64,000 nucleotides of DNA from Limnephilus marmoratus. Its lineage: Eukaryota; Arthropoda; Insecta; Trichoptera; Limnephilidae. The DNA lies in the NCBI GenBank assembly GCA_917880885.1, contig OU862912.1, positions 52,687,117 through 52,751,116 on the forward strand. The letters run 5' to 3'. Below are positions 10,845-21,169 of the stretch, piece by piece (positions within the stretch are counted from its first letter, which is position 1; the number at the start of each line of letters is the position of its first letter). The notes beneath the pieces are model-generated. The model did not search any database, was not told the DNA's origin, and saw nothing but the letters and a program-made list of their open reading frames with translations. Both the position numbers and the translations under genes were made by a program.

Positions 10845-11010
10845 CAGTGGCTCCTCACAGGAGGTCCTGGGGAAAATAATTCCCCTCAGGACCTATGTCA
10901 TCTTTGGGGCCCGTGTGGAGGGTCTTTTTAGAAGAGAAAAAGGAGAGGACGTTCTGGGAAGGAATAAGGTAAGAGAATGGGAGTCAGTATGTCCAGGAGT
11001 GACGGAAAAT
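10845..11010 (-). mobile_element. S-C repeat, 3' part
   Basis: Minus-oriented S-C 3' end: oligo(T) at the left, the hairpin AGGTCCTG/CAGGACCT (10862-10894), then GTGTGGAGGGTCTTTTTAGA and CTGGGAAGGAATAAGG. The hairpin has matched changes on both arms relative to the common AGGCCCTG/CAGGGCCT. Confidence 0.85.
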
Positions 11011-11299
11011 AAAATGGTAAATAATCCATAAGCCGCCAAATGCCGTTAAACTTTTAATATGCATAGATTTTGAAAAGTAAACTACTTTTAAACTTAATTA
11101 CCAAAAGAAGCATAATAGTTGAAATGAAGTGTGATTTCCATAATCTTGCTTAAAAATGTGCCCGTTTATAGATTATTTAATGTCAATGGTTCAAATCTGG
11201 GCTTCTGGAACATACTCGTAAGATAGGCTCAGATTGGAATATAGAAAACAAAGACCCACCCGTCGTAGTTGGGGCCACACATCTACACACAGGTTCTGG

Positions 11300-11490
11300 A
11301 TGATTCGCTTCAGAATATGAATATTTTTTTAATATTAGCATTTTTTTGATACATTGGAACAGGTACATACATAATGACATAAAATATATGAGAGTAACAA
11401 AAAAAGATCCCACAAAGGCGAAGCCTGTGCGTGGGTATTATATTATGTGAATATTTAACGGTGGTGGTTAAAATAGATTTATAAAAAACA
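11300..11490 (+). repeat. R-E repeat, copy 1
   Basis: GATCCCACAAAGGCGAAGCC, TGTGCGTGGGTATTATATTA and GGTGGTGGTTAAAAT recur inverted at 42615-42770. CCCAC...AGGC-GAA-GCCT...GTGGG can form a hairpin. It may be a 3' terminus of a non-LTR element or a Helitron-like tail; unclassified. Confidence 0.7.
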
Positions 11491-12387
11491 CGTACAACGT
11501 ATCTTTGTTTTATCTTATTTTTTACTTTAGATGTGGTTTTTGATTTTGTCTGCTATTTTGTTTTGATTTTGTTTTTGATTTTGCTTTGATTTTGTTGTGC
11601 TTACTTAGATGTTCTTTGTAATAAATAACAAAAATAACATGTAAAAGCCCAGCCGGGCGGGAAATTCAAAATAAATAAATATTTTACCATAGATTCTCAT
11701 CTACTTACTTCAGATATCTTTACTATCAGACTGAAGAGAGATAGCTTTTAAATGTGTCATTTTATTAAAAATGATTTTTTTTAAAAACCAAAACTATTAT
11801 TAAATCTTTAACTGCCAGCCCAGAAACAATTAGCTAATTAGCAATACCTGCTTAGTAATTCCAAACAAAGATATCTTTGAAGGTAACAATAAACTCAATA
11901 CAAATTTAGTGTCTATAAATACTGTTGACAACTTTTCTGACAAGTCCCCTTTGTTTACATCTATTTTATTCTAATAATCCTATTTAAATATTATGTTCTC
12001 TGTTATTACAACGCTGATATTATCTTTTTAGTATAGTAACAGCAATTTAGTAAAACGTAATAGTATCCTATACCTAAATACTTACTTTTATCACACATAC
12101 TTTGTTAAATGTTCATTCTTATTTTGTTATTATTGATAATCTCCTCTGTACCGCTGTTTACTTATAATATCATGTACCTGTCACTTGAATGTAAAAGACA
12201 TTCTATGGCGTTTAAATAAATAAATGTATAGAGATCAACATGATTGATTTTACAAGAGTTACTGAAAATTTTCTTAAGATTAAATTTATATGTATATATA
12301 TACACCCATATACGTACATACACATGTTATAGATAGTCCGCCCTCTCTCAGATATTAATTTACACCGACAGCTCTCTTTAATGAGCA
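11491..12387. other. Unassigned stretch with TTTTGATTTTG-rich patch
   Basis: At 11525-11605 the sequence is an impure TTTTGATTTTG repeat, like the tail of L-B. At 12170-12230 ACATTCTATGGCGTTTAAAT and AAATAAATG resemble a LINE 3' end. No coding sequence was recognised. Confidence 0.35.
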
Positions 12388-12426
12388 TTACCCACTGGAC
12401 TACGACCTCCGTAGTCCAGTGGGTAA
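12388..12426. repeat. 17 bp snap-back at the S-A 5' end
   Basis: TTACCCACTGGACTACG (12388-12404) is the exact reverse complement of CGTAGTCCAGTGGGTAA (12410-12426), with loop ACCTC. The right arm is the first 17 bases of the SINE head, so the left arm is an inverted copy of the SINE 5' end. The other full S-A copy at 44.1 kb lacks it. Confidence 0.9.
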
Positions 12427-12817
12427 GACTCTTGACTCACAATCCGGAGGTCGCGGGTTCGAACCCGGCATGCGCAAATAAATTTTATTTGATTAATTTG
12501 TGTTATTTCACAAAAAATTCATTTAAAATAATATATAGTATATTTGCGGCATGTTCCAGAGTGGAAGATACTATCAGTATCGCCCTGGTGTAAGACCACC
12601 ATTCAGAATTGAAACGTAGCTTGAAAATGACTTTAGCCGTGTTTGGTGACCAGATCTGAATAGCCAGGTACTTCCCAACCTTCCTCTTCCCCACCTCCTT
12701 CCCCTCCCCACTACCTTCAGCCTCACAACATACCCCGATTGGGGATGCCATAGTCTCACTGGCTCCAGACGGGAGCCGTTGAGATTCTTGTGCGGTATTC
12801 ACTGTAAAAAAAAAAAA
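12410..12817 (+). mobile_element. S-A SINE, full-length copy 1
   Basis: The head is tRNA-like: A box TAGTCCAGTGG (12412-12422), B box GGTTCGAACCC (12456-12466), and a CGGG/CCCG T stem. The ~340 bp body contains GTGGAAGATACTATCAGTAT, GACCAGATCTGAATAGCCAG and CTCACTGGCTCCAGACGGGA. The poly(A) tail is at 12806-12817. It is nearly identical to 44089-44504. Known SINE biology predicts internal RNA polymerase III transcription and mobilisation by a LINE. Confidence 0.9.
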
Positions 12818-13194
12818 TTCTGTCACTTTTCATAGAGATAGGTATTTTTCTTGCAACCATTGCATCGGTCATGGTGACATTATCGGACGGGAAGGTTCGG
12901 TAGGTGGAAAATTGCAGGATTTTATTGGCATTTTCTCTCCATTAAGTTTTGTGAATTCATATTTACCAATCCCATACAATCGGGAACAATCTCCACCAAT
13001 TATTACATAATACAATGATGATTATGAGCTTCTTCCACAAGTTATCCCTAATAAAATTGAATTAATTACAGATAAAACCCCAAAGTCTCTTCACCATTAT
13101 CACTGTATTGTGTACACGTGTTGTGAGGATTTTCATAATTCAAGTTTTAAAATATGTAAATAACCTGCGTAGTGTCTGAAACGTGTCCTTTTCT
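12818..13194. other. Unassigned stretch
   Basis: No gene or repeat recognised between the S-A tail and the GC-rich patch. Confidence 0.3.
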
Positions 13195-13425
13195 AGGTAA
13201 TACGGCGATATAACGGATTCTGGTGTTAGATTGTCAAATAACGCCTATCTCCACAGAGCCTCCGAGGCTCCCGTGTCCCGAGCCAACGTCCTAAAGCCTT
13301 CGGTGGCTTTCACAAAAGCTCGTGCGGGGCTTAGTGAAAGCTCGTATCATCACCACCCACCGCCGCGCCGTGTGCCGGAGGGAGCGATATCTCCTCTGAA
13401 TTTCACCCCCTGTCGCAACAAATTA
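13195..13425. other. GC-rich patch of unknown origin
   Basis: Much higher in GC than its surroundings: GAGCCTCCGAGGCTCCCGTG, CCGCCGCGCCGTGTGCCGGA. There are short direct or inverted words (AGCCTCCGAGGCT is self-complementary; AAGCTCGTGCGG and GAAAGCTCGTATC repeat). The 74-residue frame has no known domain. It could be the 5' part of a retroelement. Confidence 0.4.
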
Positions 13426-13669
13426 TTCTATATAAATTATTTATGTTTAGTTTAAAATTCTATTTTCACCTCCATTGCAATGTTGGAACAGGTGTAGACG
13501 CCCTACGACACGTAAAATATTAGAATATATAGTAAAAAAATATCGATAACATTATTTTAAACCAAACAAATACTTTGAATTAAACGGCGAAATTTACTAT
13601 ATTTAACGTCAGCCATTTTTAATTTTATTTTTAAATTAATTAACAATTTCGATGAGCGCCTACGCCATA

Positions 13670-13935
13670 TTTGAAGATGCTTTGTGAATGGTCTTTTTAA
13701 GAAGCGGAATATGGGTCTTGGTTATAAGAGGGAGGAAATATTGAGGCTGGCAAATCATTCCACAGCCGTGTTGTTGAACTCAAGAACGATTCATGGAAGC
13801 GACCCGTTCTTATTTGTTGCCCAATGTTAACCGTGTACATGTGGTAGGCGCGCGTTTGGCGTGTTTCCTAACTATGAACCGGTGCCGAAGGGATTTACGA
13901 TGCTACTTCCTCGGAGCAGCTTCCATTGTAATACC
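13670..13935 (-). pseudogene. L-A LINE 3' fragment
   Basis: Minus-oriented match to the 3' region of L-A (22430-22690 copy): GTCTTTTTAAGAAGCGG, AGGCTGGCAAATCATTCCAC, GAAGCGACCCGTTCT and GAGCAGCTTCCATTGTAATA. No intact frame is left. Confidence 0.75.
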
Positions 13936-13937
13936 GG

Positions 13938-14110
13938 TAGAACAAAGACATCATACCTACCTGACAGATGTGCCTACCCATTCCTCATGCCTTTTTCCTT
14001 CCCAGAACTTCCTTTCCTCAATAGACCCTCCACACAGCACTCCCAAATGTGCCATAGGTCATTCCATAAGATGACATTCCCCTCAGTCATCCCAGTGCCT
14101 CTAAGTCATT
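13938..14110 (+). mobile_element. S-C 3' fragment
   Basis: CTACCCATTCCTCATGCC, TTTTTCCTTCCCAGAACTTC, CCCTCCACACAGCACTCCCA and AAGATGACATTCCCCTCAG belong to the S-C 3' half. It joins an L-A fragment of opposite orientation directly, a chimeric junction. Confidence 0.75.
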
Positions 14111-14523
14111 AAAACGGTGATCAAATGCAAAACCTCCTCTCCTTCACTTTTGGTGAAGTTCAAAAGCGCCAATCTCGGAATGCACCAATCTCGAGCCAGA
14201 AAACGTAAAAGTTCTTCATAAATCCAAAATGGCCGCTGTGGTGGTTGTGGTGCAAAACCACCACTCTAACAAATACTTAAGTACAAAATCATACACAATG
14301 CTTAGTTGGACAGCAAAACCTCCACAATGCAAAATACATTTGTTTATATAGCAGAAAAAAATCTAAATTCTGTTGATTTGTAGATGTGAAACTAAAAAAA
14401 CATGCATAATCTTGCGATTTAGGATTTATAAAATTATTGCAAACACGTTTTTTCTGTTATTTTGTAGGTTATATGTATGAAAAAATTCAAAGTGTTTGAC
14501 AAAAAAAGCAAGTGTTGCTTTAG
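14111..14523. other. Unassigned stretch
   Basis: No gene. AAATCCAAAATGGCCGC and surrounding sequence match nothing I know. AT-rich from 14280. Confidence 0.3.
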
Positions 14524-14531
14524 CTTTAGGT

Positions 14532-15515
14532 CATAGGTTCACAACGTGGGCGATAACGCCACCTTGGGGGCCTTTCAGACCTTCAGGGGGGTGGTAGAAG
14601 ACCAAAAGAAAATTGGGGGCATTTCAGATTTTCTGGGGGGTGGTAGGAGACCCAGAGAAACCCATCCCATCCCATCCTCTATCCTATCTTGCCCCTTCCG
14701 ATCAAAATCAAAATCAAATCAAAAATCATTTATTGTACAAAATTTTCATTTAGTACAAAAGGTATAACTTATAGGTACCTATATCCTATTTCTTCCAGTT
14801 AACCTATACAGATATGAACACAAATAAAATATAAATATAAAAGTGGTTTAATACAAAGTGAATTTGTTTTACTTTATTATATAAACATAAATATAAAAAC
14901 ACTTGTACCTATGTGAGGTATTCACTTAATGTGTAATGAGACCTGTTCAGAAGGAATGTTTTTAGTGATGACTTAAATCTGAGTGTATCTTGTATTTGTT
15001 TAATATCATGTGGAAGGTTGTTGTATACTTTAATGGCCATGTAAAAGGGTCCTTTTTGGAAAATTGTTTTGTTTGCTTTTGGTATTAATAAATTTTCTGT
15101 AAACCTTGTAGCGTGTTTATGTGTAGAGTTTTTTTTGTGGAAACTTTTCTGGAGATGATCGCACTAACATGCATAACTCCATTAGGTATATATATGTCGG
15201 TGACTAAGAATTTTCAAACCATCCCAATATAGTAAGATAGATCCCAATGGGGGCCATCCATAAATTACGTCACACTTTAAAATATTTTCCCTATCCCATT
15301 ACGACTCCTCCGTTGTGGCAAATATGACCCCATCATGGCATCCCATTACACCCCTTCCGTCATGGTATCCCGTTTTGCCCCAACGTTGTGGCACATGTAA
15401 TCCTGTAGTTGTATCCCATTACGCCCCCTCCGCTTGCTGTTTCGGATTCAAGAGTTAGTGGGCGCTAGAAATAAAAATATTCTCAAAGTGGGCAAAAAAA
15501 GGTTGAGAATCTATG
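14532..15515. mobile_element. hAT-like non-autonomous element, split by L-B
   Basis: The left end is CATAGGTTCACAACGTGGGC (14532). The right end GGTTGAGAATCTATG closes at 15515, giving imperfect TIRs of CATAGRTTCWCAAC type. Flanks CTTTAGGT (14524-14531) and CTTTAGAC (15516-15523) agree in 6 of 8 bases, as in an old 8 bp hAT target duplication. A minus-strand L-B LINE fragment sits inside. At 15290-15435 lie imperfect repeats of ATCCCATTACGCCCC with CCGTTGTGGCA. No transposase remains. Confidence 0.7.
14702..15190 (-). pseudogene. L-B LINE C-terminus and 3' UTR
   Basis: Reading right to left, the minus strand encodes HKHATRFTENLLIPKANKT, FYMAIKVYNNLPHDIKQIQD, then FKSSLKTFLLNRSHYTLSEY and a stop. 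This is the end of a CR1/L2-like LINE ORF2 (the F..A...YN.LP block). The 3' UTR follows and ends in (TGATTTT)n at 14702-14726. It is 5'-truncated near 15190 and inserted in the hAT-like element. Confidence 0.8.
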
Positions 15516-15524
15516 CTTTAGACT

Positions 15525-16689
15525 TTAGACGCTGCTTAAAATATTTCCTACGTGATTTTTGCTCTATTTTAAACGAGCCGTGTTTTATTAAACATTTTCA
15601 CAATTTTCACTTAAATATTATCGTTTTTAATACTAGCGCGGATCTAAGATTCGTATTTACATATTTCCCCCTATTTTCATTTTTGTTCACTTACTACCGG
15701 ACCTTAAACATTTTGCATTGGTGAATAGTGGCGGTCTTGCTTTAATACCTCTCAATTAATAATTTGAGTTCCCTTGACACCGTGCCATTGTAAAAGGTTA
15801 GCACACATTGTGTACATTGTGTGAAATAGTTTGCTTAACTGTCATGATTTTCCGCTCCCTTGTCATATCTCTTGTTGTGAACAACAATAGAGCAACAAGA
15901 ATGGAACCGTGGTTGATCTAAGGTGACACTTTGATATCGAGGATAGTGGCTGCTATTAAATATATTATATTACACGGGTATTTTGCCACTTGTGATTTGT
16001 TAAATTGCGGGTAGAGGAATGCGACCTATTTATTTAATCTCTTTTGGGATTTTTGTGTTGAACCAGAGATCGGGTGTTAAATAGGGAATATTAATATGTT
16101 AGTGGGGCTTTATTTATTTTGGAAATGAATTATATTTATTATTTTCCATAATTCAAAATACATTGGCATATAGAGCAGAAACACATCAAAATTTTATTGC
16201 TTTCAAAATGTGAATCTTAAAAAATATGCATATACTTGCAATGCAGATCATTTTTTTTTAATTTTAAGACTCAGCATCCCGAATTTCTAACAATTTATAA
16301 CCTACTTTTGCCAAGTGTGCTCCGAAAATTATTACAAAGTGTTTTTTCTGTTATTTTATACGTTATTCGTAAGAATTTTTTTTTCTTCTTTTTTAAAAAG
16401 AAAGACGAAAATTCCCGGGTTACGAATAACCCAACAATGTTTGAAAATCTCCTACTACCATCACAGAAAGCCGAACATGTTGCTTGTGTTGTGATGGAGG
16501 ACTTAACCAGCCGAGGAAACGAACATGCGACGCTCGGGTGGGAACCAAACGCTATGCCCACTCAACAACTGACCGGTCTTTTAATACCATGCTATTTAGG
16601 ACATTTTCCACGAAATTTTTGGTCTATTTTGCTATATTTTAGTGGATTCTCAGTATTACTCAGTATTCTCAGTTGCTAGAAATGTTTTT
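15525..16689. other. Unassigned stretch
   Basis: Frames of 96 residues (15434-15724) and 147 residues (16236-16679) are open on the plus strand. They lack known domains, contain low-complexity FFFFFFKKK and have shadow frames opposite. I treat them as chance. Confidence 0.35.
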
Positions 16690-17046
16690 AGCGTTTTTGG
16701 TTCAATTCCAATCCCAATTGCGAGGCTGAGGGTATTAGGGAAAGGAAGGAGATGGGGAAGGGGAAGGTGGGGAAGTACATGGCTGTTCAGATCTGGTTAC
16801 CAAACATGACTATAGTAATTTCAAACAACGTTTCAATTCTGTTTGGTGGTCCTTCCTAACACCAGGGCAATATCTTCCACTCTGGACAGTGCCGCAAATA
16901 CACTATACATTATTTTTAATTAATAAATTGCGAAATAACACATATTAATCACACAAAATTTATTGACGCACCCCGGGATTTGAACCCGCGATCTCCGGAT
17001 TTCTAGTCGAGAGCCTAGCCCCTCGACCACGGAGACTGTCGAATTA
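16690..17046 (-). mobile_element. S-A SINE, divergent copy
   Basis: Minus-oriented tRNA-like head: A box TGGTCGAGGGG (plus 17019-17029) and B box GGTTCAAATCC (plus 16976-16986). The S-A body follows (ATATTGCCCTGGTGTTAGGA on the minus strand). The head differs from the two full S-A copies, and its 5' end looks more complete, starting near CAGTCTCCG. The anticodon region has no clean stem, so it is a SINE and not a tRNA gene. Confidence 0.8.
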
Positions 17047-17884
17047 ACTAATTTCGGTTATGCGTGTGTCCTGGTCATTGTTCTAATAACTCTAGATCAA
17101 TGAATTCTTGAAATGATCTGTTTTAAATATAAGTGTAATGTTCAAAATTGGAATTACACAATCAGAATTCAGATAAATGATTAATTACCTAAGTAAAATA
17201 TTATGCTTTAAAACAAAATTAATATTACCTGACATGTTAATATTTAGGCAAGAAATAAAAATGATAAATATCTCAATTTTCCCATTAGTTTATTTTATTT
17301 CTTAACCTTCGCAAATAAAACCTATAAAACGCAAAAAGTTAGCTTAATGGGCTAAAAATGTTTTTAAATTTATCTCCGCTTTCCCGAAATTTATTTTTCA
17401 GCACTTCTTCACATCATTTGGACATAATGTACCTGTTGAATGCGAAAACACGAACACCTCCTGTGAAACTCACCAAGTGGCTGTTTTTTGTTTGTTCACG
17501 TCAAAATGAATGTTGGAATTAACAAGTCATTAGGGAGGGGGTGTAGCCGGGGAGGGTTGTGGGTGGAGGGGGGGGCACGTACGGGAAACCGCATTTAAAG
17601 TGGCTCTATATTACATGTGTCCGAGGTACAATATTCGTGCTATGGCGAGAGGGAGGGGGGATTTCCCGTAATAAAGGAGAGTTTCCGGACTCTGAAGGAT
17701 GCTCTGCATTCGCCAGGAAGCACATCTGGCAAAATGAGAAAATACAGGGTTGACAGATTAAAAAAATATTGTTTTTTTAATTGTAATATTTTCAAAATTT
17801 CTGTTCTCTTTGATCAAACCGTTTTTTATTTATTTTTTCAAATGTGAATACCGCTCAAGAGTTCCAACTGATACCAACACGCCG
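17047..17884. other. Unassigned stretch with G-rich patch
   Basis: GGGAGGGGGTGTAGCCGGGG and GTGGAGGGGGGGGCACG lie at 17530-17577, with further G-runs at 17640-17665. No domain is recognisable in the two short plus frames over them. Confidence 0.35.
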
Positions 17885-18040
17885 GAGTCTATGGCATTCC
17901 CATTGGGGTGAGTTATTAGGCTGAAGATTGTGGGGAGGGGAAGGATATGGGTAAGAAGTTGGTGGTAAAGTATCTTGCTATTCAGATCTGATCACCAAAG
18001 ACGACTAAAGCCATTTTAAGCAATGTTTCAATTCTGGAGA
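17885..18040 (-). mobile_element. S-A SINE body fragment
   Basis: TATGGCATTCCCATTGGGG, GGGGAGGGGAAGGATATGGG and CAGATCTGATCACCAAAG are the inverted 3' body of S-A. No head is present. Confidence 0.7.
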
Positions 18041-18307
18041 GGAAAAATGACTAAACTGGTCATCAGATTTTTACTTTCAAATCCTATACCACGCAAAGAT
18101 TCATTTATCATAAATATAGCTAATGTTGAACTTTTGCAATATAATATCCAATCTAAAAAGCAGTCAAATATGTGTAGGTACGGGAAATTTTTCTTACAAT
18201 AAAAAACCTGATTGTAACTATCTAATTGTTTTGCGGATTTCCGAGCGTACATTAGTTAGTTCTTCGATCTTGAATACGATCTCATTCCAGCAGCGGTTTT
18301 TCTATAA

Positions 18308-18832
18308 CTAGCTGGTACCCGGCATGCGTTGCTAGGTATGCCATTTAATAAAGAAATTGTTTCTCCCTGCGTGTCCTTTCCCATTCGTCCCGTTCCCCTT
18401 CCGCCACCCCTTCCTCTCCCGCCCGCGTCCCCTTCTCCTCTCTCGTTCCCACTCCGCCTCCCACACCTTCCCTCTCCCCATTCCACTCCTTCCCTCCCCC
18501 CGTCCCGCGAACCCCCCTCCCGAGTTCCCCTCCCCCCCTCGAAGATTCGCCTCCCCCCTCCTGGGTTCCCCTCCCCCACTCCCACATTCCATACATTCAT
18601 TCCCGGTACATTCAGTTTTCAAATAGCTCGTGTGCCCTATTGTAATTTTTTTATACCAATTTCATAATGGCAGAGCCCACCAGGAGTTTTATAAAAACCT
18701 TTTCCTGACAATAACGAACACAAAAAAAAAGAATTATCCAATTTGGTGCAGTCGTTCGGAAGTTATGCGCGTACATACATTTCGGCGATTCATTTTTATG
18801 TATATAGAAAAAAATAGATAGATAGATAGATA
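18308..18832 (-). mobile_element. Non-autonomous Helitron, copy A
   Basis: Read on the minus strand, the 3' end is GGGTACCAGCTAG followed by T (plus CTAG at 18308-18311 after A). The 5' end is TCTAT...ATAAAAATGAATCGCC near 18832. Helitrons insert between A and T and end in CTRR, as here. The interior has a long C/T-only tract and a conserved CGTTCGGAAGTTATGCGC block, shared with the copy at 40312-40683. Confidence 0.8.
18360..18600 (+). repeat. Polypyrimidine minisatellite in Helitron copy A
   Basis: The plus strand is almost only C and T for about 240 bases, in irregular CCCCTCCCG and CCTTCC units. All open frames over it on both strands are composition artefacts. Confidence 0.85.
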
Positions 18833-18834
18833 GA

Positions 18835-19319
18835 TAATAGATAATTAGCTATTGGTTAGTTTTCACCCCGCCGCGTCATAGCTGGGATGACCGATTAAAG
18901 GCCATGTTTTAATGCTAGAGCACAAGTTGCTTCCCAGTACCTACCGCGCTTCTTCTAGTGAGCCTCTGGCAGGACTGAGCCAAGAAACGCTTCGAAACCC
19001 GTCTGCTTTGGGGTTCAACTAACGCAGAGAGAGAAAATACTCGTTGAAACCCTTTTGGTAAAACAAAGGGTTAATGGAACAATTAGGTTTCTTGCGGGAG
19101 TATCGACATAGGTGTAACCGGTTTCTCAGTGAACTCATAAAGTTTTTGTTTATGACACTGTCTCTTGTCTATTGTTGAACTGCTATAAATACGTGCATAC
19201 ATACGTGCAACTTGATTATATCTAAAATAAAGTCCAATTTGTGATCAGTGTTGCCAACTCGACGTAAAAACAAAGCCAGACGTTATTTGAAATGGAGCTA
19301 AAAAAGAGCAAAAGTCTTT
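18835..19319. other. Unassigned stretch
   Basis: Begins with GATA repeats at the Helitron border (18815-18838). No gene after that. Confidence 0.35.
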
Positions 19320-19690
19320 AATTTTTATTAGAACAACTCTCTTTATATAACTTTGGAAGGTTATTCCCGTCAATGTAAATATCATCAAAGAAGAAGATAA
19401 CACTAATAATCTAAACGAAAATATGGAAGAGAACAAGACACAGAAAAATAAAAAACTTGACGGTCGCAATTGGGAGTCGAACCCTCTCGTCTGACGGGAA
19501 CAAAGGCCTTACCAATTCGGCTACTGCCACCTCTTATTTAAACGTCACATTTGTCAAGCTCATAGTTAAAATTTCAGAATTACCAATATTATCTTCGACT
19601 AATTTTTTATTCTTTTTACATAAAAGAATATTTTTTCTCTTTCATATTTTCGTTGAGATTATTAGTGTTATCTTCTTCTTCAATAATCTT
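19320..19690 (-). mobile_element. S-B repeat, copy 3, with mirrored tail
   Basis: Minus-oriented S-B: B box GGTTCGACTCC (plus 19473-19483), A box TAGCCGAATTGG (plus 19512-19523), body at 19330-19455. A second body segment lies at about 19630-19690 in the opposite orientation (TTTCATATTTTCGTTGAGAT and TTAGTGTTATCTTCTTCTTC). The locus is therefore a body-head-inverted body structure. Confidence 0.75.
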
Positions 19691-19694
19691 GTTT

Positions 19695-21165
19695 AGCCTT
19701 AGTGACTGAAAATTCACCAATCTGGGATTTTAGTTTCCGAGGGGAGGGGGGCTAGAGAAAATATGACGTAAAAACCAGGTTTTCAATACGAAAAAACCCG
19801 GTACCCAAAAAAATAACCTTTAAATTATCGTTTTTTGTTCTTGAGCTTTGTATAAATAGAGGAGCTAGATTATCTGAAAAACGAGCTAAGAAGAGATTTT
19901 TTTGGAGCTAACGGCTTCATTTTGGAGCTGAATCTAGCTCTAAAGAGCTGAATTGGCAATGGTCATTGTGATCCCCGTTAAATTGGTGATTGTGAGCATT
20001 TATTTAATAATCCCGTTACAATATCAATTTATAACGATTTAATTTGTATTTATAACGTAGCCCTGGAAAAAATCCTCCCAGTTATATTTGCACAAACCGG
20101 ACTATCACCGTAGCATTGTAACATCATAGAACCGTAGAGCTCAGTTCGTAGAACCGACTGCGACTGTCTGTGCTAACTGGCAGGCGTAGCGCTAGTACTC
20201 TAAACCTACCGTTTATTCTGACGCAGCCATTCGCTCCCGCAAGGGAAACTTTAAGAGGGCATTACCAGAGAAAGCCGGAAATACGTCATTTTCAAAAAAG
20301 TTTTTAGACGTATTGACTCTTTTCCACAAAAAATTATAAATGGATTTCGAAAGATTGTTCTTTTATCTAGTGAAGTTATGTAATAAATTTTTAGATTTTT
20401 TTTTTAATTTTTAGTATAATAAGGTTATTCCATAGGTCGTTGGCAGATTTGTTAAATTTTCAAAAAAGTTTTTGTATTATACCACACCCATTTCAAATAA
20501 TGTAATTATGCAGTAAAATAAATCAATACATTATCTAGCAGAGTTATGTATTAGAATTTTAATTTTAGTTTCAATAAAATCATTAAAAAATATGTACGTA
20601 CATGTGTTTCTTGACGAAAATTGGTCCATTTCTGTATTTATTTGCGCACTTACAAACTAATATATTTCAGATTTTTTTAACATTCTTATTAAATTTAGAC
20701 ATTATTGAAAAATGATAAATACTTATAATCAAAAAATAACTACAAAAAGTACACTATTTTAATAGTTTTATCATCACGCCTTTCAGCATTTTTGGATGAA
20801 GGTATAAATTAAAGCTAATTTGGATTCAAATAAATTCGATATTGAGTTATAATTTAAAAAAAGCTGGTACGGAGAATAATTAATCTTTCTCATTGTAACC
20901 GCCCTGCACGATCGGAAGAACAACTTTCGACGAAATGTGGATTTTCGTCCGCTGGCTGGTTAAACGCTCTTAATTTGCGGGGCAGAAAGTATATAATGGG
21001 TTCTATGGGTTAATTCAGAGCTACATGAATGCTTCAGTGCGTTTTATCGTTCCACCCTCCTGCTAGATGAGAATTAGACTTATATACATTTCATTTCATT
21101 TTAGAAAGTTGTTGGATTCTCTTTATTCAATATATTTCATAATATGTAGGTAATTTGTTTTGTTC
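19695..21165. other. Unassigned stretch
   Basis: 1.4 kb of mostly AT-rich sequence without a gene, tRNA or clear repeat. AGCTCTAAAGAGCT (about 19938-19951) is a short palindrome. GTAGAGCTCAGTTCGTAGA near 20132 is unassigned. Confidence 0.35.
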
Positions 21166-21169
21166 TTTT

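Noticed and set aside
12381..12480. Possible tRNA gene
   Set aside because: A and B boxes are perfect, but the acceptor stem is missing and the same head precedes an identical ~340 bp body and poly(A) at 44.1 kb. It is a SINE head.
16236..16679. 147-residue open frame as a gene
   Set aside because: It contains homopolymer-derived FFFFFFKKK, has a shadow frame opposite, no domain, and no splice or promoter support.
18329..18667. Overlapping open frames of 83-114 residues on both strands
   Set aside because: They lie in a C/T-only tract that lacks stop codons by composition. The encoded Pro/Ser or Gly/Arg strings have no domain, and the same happens at 36853-37316.
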